From the NCBI RefSeq assembly GCF_900215625.1, contig NZ_OBEK01000002.1, positions 124,001 through 188,000 on the forward strand: a stretch of 64,000 bases of DNA. The letters run 5' to 3'. This DNA comes from Terribacillus aidingensis. GTDB taxonomy: Bacteria; Bacillota; Bacilli; Bacillales; Amphibacillaceae. The translations under genes were made by a program, and so were the position numbers. The notes under the pieces were generated by a model that did no database searches, had not been told where the DNA came from, and saw only the letters and a list, made by a program, of their open reading frames with translations. Positions 20,282 through 29,422 of this stretch are shown piece by piece; within the stretch, counting starts at the first letter, position 1, and every line of letters starts with the position of its first letter.

Positions 20282-20965
20282 ATGACATTACAAAAACTGC
20301 AGGAGCAGCTAGAAATTTATTTTCATGATGAAGCTTTGCTGCAGAATGCTTTAACCCATTCATCTTATGTGAATGAACATCGCCACCTGAAGAAGACGGA
20401 TAATGAACGCTTGGAATTTCTGGGAGATGCAGTACTCGAGCTTGGCGTTTCTCAATTCCTGTACAAGCATTATCCTGATATGCCGGAAGGAAATATGACC
20501 AAGCTACGAGCAGCAATCGTCAGGGAAGAGTCCCTTGTGTTATTTGCGAAAGAGATGAATCTTGGGGCATATGTTCTGCTTGGCAAAGGTGAGGAGCGTA
20601 CTGGCGGAAGAACGCGTCCAGCACTCTTGGCAGATGTTTTTGAAGCATTTGTCGGGGCGTTGTATTTGGATCAGGATTTTGAAGTGGTACTCCGGTTCTT
20701 TGACAGAATCGTATTCCCTAAAATCAGCCAAGGTGCTTTTTCACATGCGATGGATTATAAGAGCAAACTGCAGGAAGTCGTACAGCAGGATAAGGACAAG
20801 CTGATCACTTATGCAATTGTCGACGAAAGAGGCCCGGCACATAACCGAGAATTTGTTGCTGAACTGAAAATTCAAGGTGACTTAGCAGGCACAGGCGTCG
20901 GCCGTACAAAAAAAGAAGCGGAGCAAAATGCTGCCCGTATTGCATTGGAAGTTTTGAAGGCGTAA
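20282..20965 (+). CDS. rnc: Ribonuclease III
   Basis: A 227-residue double-strand-specific endonuclease for rRNA processing and mRNA decay. Seen: the signature [14 protein letters not shown] near 41-54, catalytic acidic residues in [13 protein letters not shown], and a C-terminal double-stranded RNA-binding domain (about 155-226) starting [11 protein letters not shown] and ending [13 protein letters not shown]. In B. subtilis smc follows directly; here a terminator and a reverse-strand gene intervene. Confidence 0.97.
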   Translation: MTLQKLQEQLEIYFHDEALLQNALTHSSYVNEHRHLKKTDNERLEFLGDAVLELGVSQFLYKHYPDMPEGNMTKLRAAIVREESLVLFAKEMNLGAYVLLGKGEERTGGRTRPALLADVFEAFVGALYLDQDFEVVLRFFDRIVFPKISQGAFSHAMDYKSKLQEVVQQDKDKLITYAIVDERGPAHNREFVAELKIQGDLAGTGVGRTKKEAEQNAARIALEVLKA

Positions 20966-20999
20966 GAGGCGAAGCTTGGGGAAATGCTTAGATCAGACG

Positions 21000-21057
21000 A
21001 AAATCCGAACCGATGAAAATTCTGTAACAAGAATTTTCATTGATTCGGATTTTTTAT
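21000..21057 (+). terminator. Strong long-stem terminator after rnc
   Basis: A stem of about 20 bp (AAATCCGAA ... TTCGGATTT outside, GATGAAAATTCT / AGAATTTTCAT inside) is followed by TTTTTTATT. It separates rnc from smc transcription. Confidence 0.92.
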
Positions 21058-21131
21058 TGAGCTAGATATAGAAAGCGTAAGGCTGGCGAATCAACGGAAG
21101 TGTTGTCCGATTAGTTTAGTCCGAACTGCTA

Positions 21132-21353
21132 TCACTTTCTGTATCTTGCCAGTTCCTGGATAAAAGCTTCTGTTTCATACACACTGAGTTGTCCTTGTGA
21201 TTCAATGTGATCATACAGATCTTTAATATCTTGGTACTTCTCCAGCTGATAATCTTCTGGCTGCATAATCGAGCGGTTAACGACAGAGAGGCGGTCAGCA
21301 ATCGTGTTAATCAAGATTGCTAAATTCTCCTCCGATGCTTGTTCAAGCTGCAT
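21132..21353 (-). CDS. UPF0435 (DUF1128) family protein, YfkK-like
   Basis: A 73-residue protein on the reverse strand. It shows the family pattern of an N-terminal helix (ILINTIADRLSVVN), then QPEDYQLEKYQDIKDLYD and a C-terminal SVYETEAFIQELARYRK, close to B. subtilis YfkK in length and layout as recalled. ATG 21353 is chosen because AAAGGAGG lies 7-8 nt upstream; an upstream in-frame ATG would sit before that site. Function unknown. It is the only reverse-strand gene in the rnc-smc-ftsY segment, where relatives have none. Confidence 0.8.
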   Translation of the reverse strand: MQLEQASEENLAILINTIADRLSVVNRSIMQPEDYQLEKYQDIKDLYDHIESQGQLSVYETEAFIQELARYRK

Positions 21354-21486
21354 GGTCAGCCTCCTTTGCACGTAATTGATACCTATTATGTACCTTTAGT
21401 TTATGATAAAATAAATAAGTTAAAAACGAAAGAAAAATCACCAACAATGCAGAATAAGCGAAATGCTTTTATATAGGAGAATGAAT

Positions 21487-24400
21487 ATGTTCCTGAAACG
21501 ATTAGAGACCGTCGGATTCAAATCATTTGCTGAGAAAGTCACACTTGATTTTGTACCAGGTGTTACAGCTGTGGTTGGACCAAACGGCAGCGGAAAAAGC
21601 AATATTACCGATGCCATCCGCTGGGTGCTGGGTGAGCAATCAGCCAAGTCCTTACGCGGATCCAAAATGGAGGATATTATCTTCCAAGGCAGTGATACGA
21701 GAAAGGCGCTCAATGTAGCAGAAGTAACACTCGTATTGGATAATGCAAATCAGACATTACCGCTGGAGTATCAGGAAGTGAGTGTGACCAGACGGGTGTT
21801 CCGTTCTGGAGAAAGTCAGTTTTTGATCAACAACCAAAGCTGCCGGCTGAAGGATATCGTTGACTTGTTTATGGACTCCGGACTAGGAAGAGAAGCCTTC
21901 TCTATTATCAGTCAAGGTAAAGTAGAGGAGATTTTAAGCTCCAAACCGGAAGAAAGACGATCCATCTTTGAAGAAGCTGCCGGTGTGCTGAAATACAAAC
22001 AGCGGAAGAAAAAAGCAGAATATAAGCTAGCTGAAACCCAGGAAAACTTGAACCGGGTAGAAGATATAACATTCGAAATTGAAGGACAGCTGGAGCCGCT
22101 GCGTGAACAAGCAACAATCGCCAAAGATTATTTGGAGAAAAAAGCGCAGCTCAAAGATGTGGAAATTGGACTGCTTGTAGCAGAAATAGAGGAACTACAT
22201 AAAGAGTGGAAAGCTGTCCTGGAAGAGCTGGAAAGCAACAAGTCTGTTCTGCAAGGCCAAAAGCAGGAAATCAACCAAAAGGAACAGCTGCTGGAGGCTG
22301 AAAAGAGTGAACTTCAAGCTTTAGATGCTTCTATCGATGAACTTCAAGCATCCTTGCTTATCGTAACCCAAGAGCTTGAGAACTTGGAAGGAAAAAAACA
22401 GCTGTTAAACGAACGTTCCAAGCATTTAGCTGAGAACAAAGAAAAGCTTGAGAAAGATACTGAACAGCTCAGCGGCACCCTCGCGCATCAAACACAGCAG
22501 CTCGAGCAGGAGCAATCCGTGCTGACGGCATTAGAGAGTGAGAATAAAACGATCAAGTCAGAACTTCGGACGCTGGACAAACTGCTGTCGCGCACACAAG
22601 AGGATCTGAGTGAACAGATTGAAGAAAAGAAAAGTGAGTATATTGATTTACTGAATGAGCAAGCTGCGAAACGAAATGAAACAAATTCACTAAAGCAGCA
22701 AATTGCAGCTATAGAAGCGAAAAAAGACCGCCAGCAGACGAAATATAAAGATGTCGTTCAAAATCGCGATGAAATAGAAGCAAGGCGGGAAGAACTGGCG
22801 GCTCGTTTGGAAGAAGCAACTGCGAGCAGGAAACAAGCGGAGGACCGAGCAGAAGCACTGCGCGGTGAATCGACAAAAAAACGAGAGCAATATCAGGATG
22901 CGCAAAGCAAACTGTATACCGGCTACCAGCATATTGAAAAGCTCCGCTCCAAGCAGGAAATGCTGCTGGAAATGAAAGAGGAGTTCCAAGGATTTTTCCA
23001 AGGTGTAAAGGCTGTGCTCAAAGCACGACAAGAACAAAAGCTCGAAGGCATAGAAGGAGCTGTCATTGAACTGATTGATGTACCAAATGAGTACGTGACA
23101 GCTATGGAAACGGCTTTAGGAGGCCAAGCACAGCATATCGTAGTCGACAATGAAGCGAGTGCGCGCCAAGCTATTAATTGGCTGAAGCAGACACATAACG
23201 GAAGGGCGACTTTCCTGCCGCTTGGCTCTATTCAACCGAAGCAAATACCATCCAATGTGCTGCAAAATGCAAGAAACCGTGAGGGCTTTATCGGTATAGC
23301 AGCTGATTTAATACAAGTAGATGAAGCGTATAAGCGTGCTGTTGATTTTCTTCTCGGTAATGTCGTCATCGCGGAAAACCTGCAGCATGCAAATACAATT
23401 GCAGCCGCACTGGGCAGACGTTACCGAATTGTTACGTTAACTGGTGATGTGGTGAATCCGGGCGGTTCTATGACAGGCGGTGCCCAAAAGCGGAGCGGAC
23501 AGTCTTTGTTTACGAGAGAAAAAGAAATGCAGGAAGTAACAGAGAAACTTGCTGATTTTCAGGCTCGTACAGAAGTATTTGAACGCAAAGTATCACAGCT
23601 GAAGGAAGAACTGCAGCAAGTTGAGACTTCCTCAGAAGAAATTCGGCAGCAAATGAAACAGCTGCAAGAAACAGAGCAGGAATTACAAGCAGCATTTACG
23701 GAAACGAGCATCCGTTTTATGCATGCGAATGATAATTTGACGATGTATGATCAAGACAATGCACAGTATGACGCCGAACGTAAGGAAGTAGAAATGCGTG
23801 AGGAGCAGCTGCAGCAGGAGCTTGCTGACTTGGATGACCAGCTGCAGCAAATACAGCAGGAAATCAAAGAGCTTACGGAAGCACATCAAGCTTGGCAGGA
23901 TACGAAGGAAATAAAACGGCAAGAACAGCAAACCCTTCAGATTCGTTCAGCAGAAAGTCTTGCAAAGCTTCAAAACCAAGAACTGCGTATCGGCGAGCTG
24001 ACAGAGCAGCTGATGCAGACTAAGCAGAAATTCGAGGAGCAGCAGCGCACGCTGCAGCAAATGAATGAAGTCGGTGAGAAAGGTCAGACAGAAGAAGAGA
24101 TTATAGAATTAATTACGGTGAAACAGCAGCATAAGCAGCAAACGACAGCATTAGTAGAAGAGCGCAAAGCAGAACGATTGGAGCGGCATGAGTGGGTGCA
24201 GAAAGAAGAGCTGTCCGTGAAAGAAGCTAACCGTCAGCATCAAAATCTAGTGCAGCAAGTACAAGATCAGGAAGTTCGCACAAATCGTCTGGATGTAGAG
24301 CTGGAGAATCGCCTGTTGAACTTGCAGCAGAGCTACTCACTGACATTTGAGAAAGCTTTGGCTACTTACGGAAGAGCAGAAGACATTGAGAGCGCGCAAA

Positions 24401-25053
24401 CGCAAGTAAAACTGATTAAACGTGCTATTCAAGAACTAGGCACTGTCAATGTAGGTGCGATTGAGGAGTTCGATCGTATCAATGAAAGATACAGCTTCCT
24501 TACGGAACAAAAAGATGACCTGTATCAAGCGAAAGCTACATTGCTTGCGGTCATTGAGGAAATGGATGAAGAAATGAAGCGGTTATTTGAAGATGTGTTC
24601 ACGAAGATCAAAACTGAATTTACGGAAGTGTTTCGATCGCTCTTCGGGGGCGGTCACGCGGAGTTGAAGCTGACAGATAGCGGCAATCTTTTAGAGACAG
24701 GTGTTGATATTATTGCACAGCCGCCAGGGAAGAAACTGCAAAATCTAGGTCTTCTGTCAGGCGGGGAGCGGGCATTAACAGCCATTGCACTGTTATTCGC
24801 CATTTTGCGTGTCCGGCCGGTGCCATTCTGTATTCTGGATGAGGTAGAGGCGGCGCTGGATGATGCAAACGTCAGCCGGTTTGCGCAGTATATGAAGCAA
24901 TTCAGTGAAAAGACCCAGTTCATTGCGATTACGCATAGAAAAGGTACAATGGAGGAAGCAGATGTATTGTATGGCGTTACCATGCAGGAATCCGGCGTCT
25001 CCAGGCTTGTATCTGTCCGTCTTGAAGATACGCCTGCACTAGTGAAGATATAG
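21487..25053 (+). CDS. smc: Chromosome segregation protein SMC
   Basis: An 1188-residue condensin ATPase that, with ScpA and ScpB, extrudes DNA loops from parS/Spo0J sites. Seen: N-terminal Walker A GPNGSGKSN (near 32-40) and QGKVEEIL; two very long Glu/Gln/Lys coiled-coil arms (about 165-500 and 670-1010); a hinge (about 505-665) with the GGSMTGGA motif; C-terminal signature LSGGERALTAIALL (near 1091) and Walker B FCILDEVEAALDDAN (near 1114). ATG 21487 (MFLKRLETVGFKSF) matches the family start and has AGGAGA 6 nt upstream; in-frame ATGs at 21463 and 21481 are rejected for spacing. Confidence 0.98.
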   Translation: MFLKRLETVGFKSFAEKVTLDFVPGVTAVVGPNGSGKSNITDAIRWVLGEQSAKSLRGSKMEDIIFQGSDTRKALNVAEVTLVLDNANQTLPLEYQEVSVTRRVFRSGESQFLINNQSCRLKDIVDLFMDSGLGREAFSIISQGKVEEILSSKPEERRSIFEEAAGVLKYKQRKKKAEYKLAETQENLNRVEDITFEIEGQLEPLREQATIAKDYLEKKAQLKDVEIGLLVAEIEELHKEWKAVLEELESNKSVLQGQKQEINQKEQLLEAEKSELQALDASIDELQASLLIVTQELENLEGKKQLLNERSKHLAENKEKLEKDTEQLSGTLAHQTQQLEQEQSVLTALESENKTIKSELRTLDKLLSRTQEDLSEQIEEKKSEYIDLLNEQAAKRNETNSLKQQIAAIEAKKDRQQTKYKDVVQNRDEIEARREELAARLEEATASRKQAEDRAEALRGESTKKREQYQDAQSKLYTGYQHIEKLRSKQEMLLEMKEEFQGFFQGVKAVLKARQEQKLEGIEGAVIELIDVPNEYVTAMETALGGQAQHIVVDNEASARQAINWLKQTHNGRATFLPLGSIQPKQIPSNVLQNARNREGFIGIAADLIQVDEAYKRAVDFLLGNVVIAENLQHANTIAAALGRRYRIVTLTGDVVNPGGSMTGGAQKRSGQSLFTREKEMQEVTEKLADFQARTEVFERKVSQLKEELQQVETSSEEIRQQMKQLQETEQELQAAFTETSIRFMHANDNLTMYDQDNAQYDAERKEVEMREEQLQQELADLDDQLQQIQQEIKELTEAHQAWQDTKEIKRQEQQTLQIRSAESLAKLQNQELRIGELTEQLMQTKQKFEEQQRTLQQMNEVGEKGQTEEEIIELITVKQQHKQQTTALVEERKAERLERHEWVQKEELSVKEANRQHQNLVQQVQDQEVRTNRLDVELENRLLNLQQSYSLTFEKALATYGRAEDIESAQTQVKLIKRAIQELGTVNVGAIEEFDRINERYSFLTEQKDDLYQAKATLLAVIEEMDEEMKRLFEDVFTKIKTEFTEVFRSLFGGGHAELKLTDSGNLLETGVDIIAQPPGKKLQNLGLLSGGERALTAIALLFAILRVRPVPFCILDEVEAALDDANVSRFAQYMKQFSEKTQFIAITHRKGTMEEADVLYGVTMQESGVSRLVSVRLEDTPALVKI

Positions 25054-25068
25054 GAAAGGAAGAACAAA

Positions 25069-26082
25069 ATGAGCTTTTTTCAGAAACTGAAAAATAAATT
25101 CAAAAATCCTGAAAACAACACAACAGATGAACAAACACCCGAAAAGTACAAAGAAGGTCTGAAAAAAACCAGAACATCCTTTTCTGACAAAATGAATAAC
25201 CTGATGGCACGCTATCGAAAGGTTGATGAAGATTTCTTCGAGGAACTGGAAGAAGTCCTGATTGGATCAGATGTGGGCGTAACGACTGTAATGGATTTAG
25301 TAGACGAGCTTCGCATGGAAGCGAAACGGCAGAATATTAAAGACAGCAGTCAGCTGAAAGACGTTATTTCAGAAAAACTAGTCGAAATCTATCAAGGTGA
25401 TGAAGACGAACAGCCGCAAAAACTGCAAATAAACGAAAATGGGTTGACGATTTACCTGTTTGTTGGTGTTAATGGTGTCGGTAAAACAACGAGCATTGGT
25501 AAAATGGCATATAAGCTCAAGAACGAAGGAAAAAAAGTTGTTATGGCAGCGGGGGATACTTTCCGAGCTGGAGCTATTGAGCAGCTTCAAGTATGGGGAG
25601 AGCGCACAGGAGTGGAAGTAATCCGTCATAACGCAGGAAGTGATCCAGCTGCTGTCATTTATGATGGCATCAAAGCAGCTCAGGCACGCGGTGCGGATGT
25701 TCTGCTTTGTGATACAGCCGGGCGTTTGCAGAACAAAGTCAACTTGATGAATGAGCTGAATAAAGTACATCGCGTGATTGAGCGTGAAGTACCAGGTGCT
25801 CCTCATGAAGTATTGCTCGTGCTGGATGCTACAACAGGTCAAAATGCACTGGCGCAGGCGAAAACATTCCAGGAGACGGCGAAGGTTTCTGGGATTGTTC
25901 TGTCCAAACTAGACGGTACTGCAAAAGGCGGTATCGTGCTGGCTATTCGAAATGAAATGCAGATTCCGGTTAAATTTGTCGGTCTCGGTGAACAAATGGA
26001 AGATTTGCAGGAATTCGATCCAAACGCATTCGTATATGGTATATTTGCTGATTTAATGCAGGAAGAAGAACAGGCAGAGTAG
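25069..26082 (+). CDS. ftsY: Signal recognition particle receptor FtsY
   Basis: A 337-residue SRP-type GTPase that docks ribosome-SRP complexes at the membrane. Seen: a short charged N-terminal region instead of the long acidic A domain of E. coli, then the NG domain with G1 GVNGVGKTTS (near 133), DTFRAGA, DTAGRLQNK and the C-terminal VGLGEQMEDL. It follows smc by 15 nt, so the two are probably cotranscribed; Ffh, its partner, is encoded 400 nt downstream. Confidence 0.97.
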   Translation: MSFFQKLKNKFKNPENNTTDEQTPEKYKEGLKKTRTSFSDKMNNLMARYRKVDEDFFEELEEVLIGSDVGVTTVMDLVDELRMEAKRQNIKDSSQLKDVISEKLVEIYQGDEDEQPQKLQINENGLTIYLFVGVNGVGKTTSIGKMAYKLKNEGKKVVMAAGDTFRAGAIEQLQVWGERTGVEVIRHNAGSDPAAVIYDGIKAAQARGADVLLCDTAGRLQNKVNLMNELNKVHRVIEREVPGAPHEVLLVLDATTGQNALAQAKTFQETAKVSGIVLSKLDGTAKGGIVLAIRNEMQIPVKFVGLGEQMEDLQEFDPNAFVYGIFADLMQEEEQAE

Positions 26083-26089
26083 CAGGTTC

Positions 26090-26119
26090 TTGACAGCTGT
26101 GCACTTTGTTGGCTACAAT
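26090..26119 (+). promoter_or_regulatory. Sigma-A promoter of ylxM-ffh
   Basis: Perfect -35 TTGACA (26090-26095), 18 nt spacer, -10 TACAAT (26114-26119). Confidence 0.85.
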
Positions 26120-26156
26120 TTTGTAAAGGCATTTCACTTAACAAGGGGTGCGGCTT

Positions 26157-26483
26157 ATGTTAGAAAAAACGACGCGAATGAACTATCTTTTCGATTTTTA
26201 TCAAGCACTGCTCACGCCGAAGCAGCGCAGTTATATGGAGATGTATTATTTAGAGGACTTATCTTTAGGGGAAATCGCGGAATCATTCGACGTATCCCGT
26301 CAGGCAGTCTATGATAATATACGGCGCACGGAAACAATGATTGAAAGCTATGAGAAAAAGCTAAACTTGTATGGTCGCTTTAAGGAAAGAAGCACGCTGC
26401 TGGATGAGCTCGAGGAGACAATAGACTCGGAAACACAGCCGCATGCTCAGAACCTGATCATGAAGATAAAAGAATTAGATTAG
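26157..26483 (+). CDS. ylxM: SRP-associated helix-turn-helix protein YlxM
   Basis: A 108-residue protein of the UPF0122 family. Seen: [20 protein letters not shown] at the start and a sigma-70 region 4-like HTH (about 20-60) with [21 protein letters not shown], followed by helices. In streptococci YlxM was reported to associate with the SRP and affect its GTPase cycle; no DNA target is established. ATG 26157 has AAGGGG 7-8 nt upstream and matches the family start; an in-frame GTG at 26148 lies within the ribosome site. ffh follows after 12 nt. Confidence 0.92.
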   Translation: MLEKTTRMNYLFDFYQALLTPKQRSYMEMYYLEDLSLGEIAESFDVSRQAVYDNIRRTETMIESYEKKLNLYGRFKERSTLLDELEETIDSETQPHAQNLIMKIKELD

Positions 26484-26495
26484 GAGGTCGATTCC

Positions 26496-27839
26496 ATGGC
26501 ATTTGAAGGATTAGCCGACCGACTGCAGAGTACGATTCAGAAAATACGCGGGCGCGGTAAAGTCACAGAGCAAGACGTAAAAGAAATGACACGTGAAGTA
26601 AGACTGGCGTTATTGGAAGCTGACGTTAACTTCAAGGTCGTTAAACAACTAATTAACAAAATCAAAGAGCGTGCTATCGGACAGGAAGTAATGGAGAGCT
26701 TAACACCTGGTCAGCAGGTTATTAAAGTCGTCCAAGAAGAGCTCACACAGCTTATGGGCGGTGAGCAAAGCAAAATTGCAACGGCGGAGCGCCCGCCGAC
26801 TGTCATTATGATGGTCGGTCTGCAAGGTGCTGGTAAGACGACGACAACCGGTAAGCTGGCGAATCATTTGCGTAAAAAGCATAATCGGAACCCATTGCTC
26901 GTGGCAGCTGACGTGTACCGTCCGGCGGCTATTGATCAGCTTGAGACACTAGGCAAACAGCTCAGCCTTCCTGTTTTCTCTATGGGAACAGAAGCCAATC
27001 CGGTTGATATTGCCAATGAGGCGATAAAGAAAGCAAAAGAAGAGCATCATGACTATGTGATTATTGATACAGCCGGCCGTCTGCATGTTGATGAGAAGCT
27101 CATGGATGAGCTGACGCAGATTAAGACAGACGTCAAGCCTGCAGAGATTTTTCTCGTTGTTGATGCGATGACAGGACAAGACGCTGTTAACGTGGCCGAG
27201 AGCTTTGATAGCCAGCTTGACATCTCTGGTGTTGTGCTGACGAAGCTTGATGGCGACACACGAGGCGGTGCGGCGCTTTCCATTCGTGCAGTAACGGGCA
27301 AGCCGATTAAATTTGTCGGGATGGGGGAGCGGACAGATCAGCTGGAAGCTTTCCATCCAGAGCGCATGGCGTCCCGTATCCTTGGCATGGGTGACGTGCT
27401 TTCTCTTATTGAGAAGGCGCAGGAGAACGTTGATGAGAAGCAGGCGCGCGATTTGGAAGAAAAAATGCGCAGCATGAGCTTCACTTTTGACGATTTTCTT
27501 GAGCAGATGAGTCAAGTGAAGAAAATGGGGCCATTGGATGATTTATTAGATATGCTTCCAGGTGCAGGCAAAATGAAAGGCATGAAAAATGTCCAGCTGG
27601 ATGAAAAGCAGCTTGTTTATGTCGAGGCGATTATTCAATCCATGACGCGCAAAGAGCGTCAGGAGCCGTCTCTGATCAATGCCAGCCGTAAAAAAAGGAT
27701 TGCAAAGGGTTCTGGCCGCAGCGTTTCTGAGGTCAATCGACTGCTGAAGCAATTCGAAGATATGAAGAAAATGATGAAGCAGATGACCAATATGCAAAAG
27801 GGGAAAAAGAAGCGCGGAATGAAATTTCCGTTTATGTAA
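26496..27839 (+). CDS. ffh: Signal recognition particle protein Ffh
   Basis: A 447-residue GTPase that binds the SRP RNA and signal sequences. Seen: N domain, G1 GLQGAGKTTTTGKLA (near 108), DVYRPAA, DTAGRLHVDEKL, TKLDGDTRGGAAL; C-terminal methionine-rich M domain (about 300-430) with the RNA-binding GSGRSVSEVNRLLKQF and MKKMMKQMTNMQ. AGGAGG is 8 nt upstream of the ATG. rpsP follows behind its own promoter. Confidence 0.98.
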   Translation: MAFEGLADRLQSTIQKIRGRGKVTEQDVKEMTREVRLALLEADVNFKVVKQLINKIKERAIGQEVMESLTPGQQVIKVVQEELTQLMGGEQSKIATAERPPTVIMMVGLQGAGKTTTTGKLANHLRKKHNRNPLLVAADVYRPAAIDQLETLGKQLSLPVFSMGTEANPVDIANEAIKKAKEEHHDYVIIDTAGRLHVDEKLMDELTQIKTDVKPAEIFLVVDAMTGQDAVNVAESFDSQLDISGVVLTKLDGDTRGGAALSIRAVTGKPIKFVGMGERTDQLEAFHPERMASRILGMGDVLSLIEKAQENVDEKQARDLEEKMRSMSFTFDDFLEQMSQVKKMGPLDDLLDMLPGAGKMKGMKNVQLDEKQLVYVEAIIQSMTRKERQEPSLINASRKKRIAKGSGRSVSEVNRLLKQFEDMKKMMKQMTNMQKGKKKRGMKFPFM

Positions 27840-27850
27840 TGTAAAAACCC

Positions 27851-27879
27851 TTTACAGTGATTATTTATTCTGATACAAT
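27851..27879 (+). promoter_or_regulatory. Sigma-A promoter of the rpsP operon
   Basis: -35 TTTACA (27851-27856), 17 nt spacer, -10 TACAAT (27874-27879); the start point would be about 30 nt before the rpsP ATG. Confidence 0.85.
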
Positions 27880-27918
27880 CAATTCTTGTGAGAAACATTA
27901 TTTTGGAGGTGCAACAAC

Positions 27919-28191
27919 ATGGCAGTAAAAATTCGTCTAAAACGTATGGGTTCTAAAAGAAACCCTTTCTATCGTGTAGTAGTTGCTGATTCTCGTTCTC
28001 CTCGTGACGGACGTATTATCGAGCAAATCGGAACATATAATCCAACAGTTAACCCAGCTGAGGTTAAAATGGACGAAGCGAAAGCTCTTGATTGGATGGC
28101 TAAAGGTGCGAAACCAAGTGATACAGTTCGCAATCTTTTCTCTAACGAAGGCATTTTGAAAAAGTTCCACGACGCAAAAAACCAGAAGTAA
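27919..28191 (+). CDS. rpsP: 30S ribosomal protein S16
   Basis: A 90-residue ribosomal protein with the family pattern [33 protein letters not shown] and a short charged tail. TTTTGGAGGTG is 8 nt upstream of the ATG. It leads the rpsP-khpA-ylqD-rimM-trmD group. Confidence 0.98.
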   Translation: MAVKIRLKRMGSKRNPFYRVVVADSRSPRDGRIIEQIGTYNPTVNPAEVKMDEAKALDWMAKGAKPSDTVRNLFSNEGILKKFHDAKNQK

Positions 28192-28205
28192 AGGGCTGAT
28201 CGATT

Positions 28206-28430
28206 CTGAAAGCACTCATTGAAGCGATGGTTGCTCCGCTTGTTGATTTTCCTGAGCAAATCGTCGTGTACGAACAGGAAGAGCAGCATAAGGTCACCTA
28301 TCAGCTTCATGTGCATGAATCTGATATTGGCAAAGTGATCGGCAAGGACGGCCGCAATGCACGTGCCTTGCGTGCGGTGCTGCGGGCGGGCGCTGATTAC
28401 GGTAAACGCATTTATCTGGATATTAGGTAA
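28206..28430 (+). CDS. khpA: KH-domain RNA-binding protein KhpA (YlqC), non-ATG start
   Basis: A 74-residue single KH-domain protein, which in other Firmicutes pairs with KhpB/EloR and affects cell division and elongation. Seen: (L/M)KALIEAMVAPLVDFP at the start and the RNA-binding loop GKDG near 46. The first ATG (28227) would drop the first helix and has no ribosome site. Family members begin M-K-A-L, which maps to a CTG at 28206 (or an ATT at 28203); AGGG at 28192-28195 is 10 nt (or 7 nt) upstream. The product is clear; the start codon is inferred. Confidence 0.85.
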   Translation: MKALIEAMVAPLVDFPEQIVVYEQEEQHKVTYQLHVHESDIGKVIGKDGRNARALRAVLRAGADYGKRIYLDIR

Positions 28431-28460
28431 AAGGGAGAGGGAAACCTTTCCCTTTTTTAC
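28431..28460 (+). terminator. Hairpin terminator or attenuator after khpA
   Basis: AAAGGGA and TCCCTTT arms around GAGGGAAACC-type loop, followed by a run of six T. It may be partial because rimM and trmD lie downstream without an obvious new promoter. Confidence 0.7.
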
Positions 28461-28501
28461 CATGTAAAAAAGTTTTGCCAGCAGAAAGCCGGAGGTGTCC
28501 A

Positions 28502-28885
28502 ATGAAGATCATCCGAAAACTGCGCGTCGATGAAGTGATTACTGAATCCAGCAAAACAGCAATCAGAGAGCGTCTTCAAAAGGCTGCGCATCAACTTGAC
28601 CAAGAGAGTCAACAGCTGTTGTTCGAGAAACGGAAACTTGAAAAGAAACAAGGTGTATCCAAACAGGATGTACATAACCGTTTCCAATCAGAAATTAGAA
28701 AGCGGCAGGAAAAAAGAGCTTCGATTGAATTCCAGCTCAGCCAGCTGGACGTATTGCCAATCGGCAGTGAAATTTTAGTCCAAGAGGTTGAAGCTCTTGT
28801 TGAAGTTGAAGTAGGCATGAAGTGGGACGAGCTTACAACACATAAAATCGTCATCCAGGATGGCACTGTCATCCGGATTGAATAA
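28502..28885 (+). CDS. ylqD: YlqD family protein
   Basis: A 127-residue protein of the YlqD family. Seen: a central alpha-helical, highly charged coiled-coil region (about 20-75) and a beta-rich end with GSEILVQEVEALVEVEVG and VIQDGTVIRIE. GGAGGTG lies 4 nt upstream of ATG 28502. It is located between khpA and rimM, as in B. subtilis. No function is known to me; position suggests a role near ribosome biogenesis, which is inference. Confidence 0.85.
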   Translation: MKIIRKLRVDEVITESSKTAIRERLQKAAHQLDQESQQLLFEKRKLEKKQGVSKQDVHNRFQSEIRKRQEKRASIEFQLSQLDVLPIGSEILVQEVEALVEVEVGMKWDELTTHKIVIQDGTVIRIE

Positions 28886-28900
28886 TAAAGGTGAGATATA

Positions 28901-29422
28901 ATGGATATTAAAATGTTTAATGTAGGAAAAGTTGTTAATACACATGGAATTGCCGGTGAAGTCCGAGTTGTCCGGATTACCGATTTTGAGGAACGATTTG
29001 AGCCGGGACAGGAGCTTTATTGGTTCCAAGATGAAAACAGCAAACCGCAGAAGTTAATAATTCAAACGCATCGACAGCACAAAACATTTGATCTGCTTAC
29101 ATTCCAAGGGTATACCAACATCAATCAAGTGGAAGGATTGAAAGGCGGCGTCCTTAAAGTTCGAGAGGATCAGCTTGGTGAACTAGAAGAAGATGAGTTC
29201 TACTATCACGAGATTATTGGCTGCTCTGTTGAGACAACAGAAGGAGAAATGCTCGGTAAAGTGAAAGAAATTCTTTCTCCCGGAGCAAATGATGTATGGG
29301 TTGTGCAACGCGTGAAGCAGAAGGATTTGCTATTGCCATATATTGAAGACGTCGTCAAACATATTGACGTAGATGCAAAGAAAATTGTCATTGAGCCAAT
29401 GGAAGGATTACTGGATCTATGA
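28901..29422 (+). CDS. rimM: 16S rRNA processing protein RimM
   Basis: A 173-residue assembly factor for the 30S head that contacts S19. Seen: N-terminal [16 protein letters not shown] (near 8-23) and a C-terminal PRC-barrel domain starting [11 protein letters not shown] (near 98) and ending [10 protein letters not shown]. It overlaps the trmD start by 4 nt (ATGA), consistent with translational coupling. Confidence 0.96.
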   Translation: MDIKMFNVGKVVNTHGIAGEVRVVRITDFEERFEPGQELYWFQDENSKPQKLIIQTHRQHKTFDLLTFQGYTNINQVEGLKGGVLKVREDQLGELEEDEFYYHEIIGCSVETTEGEMLGKVKEILSPGANDVWVVQRVKQKDLLLPYIEDVVKHIDVDAKKIVIEPMEGLLDL

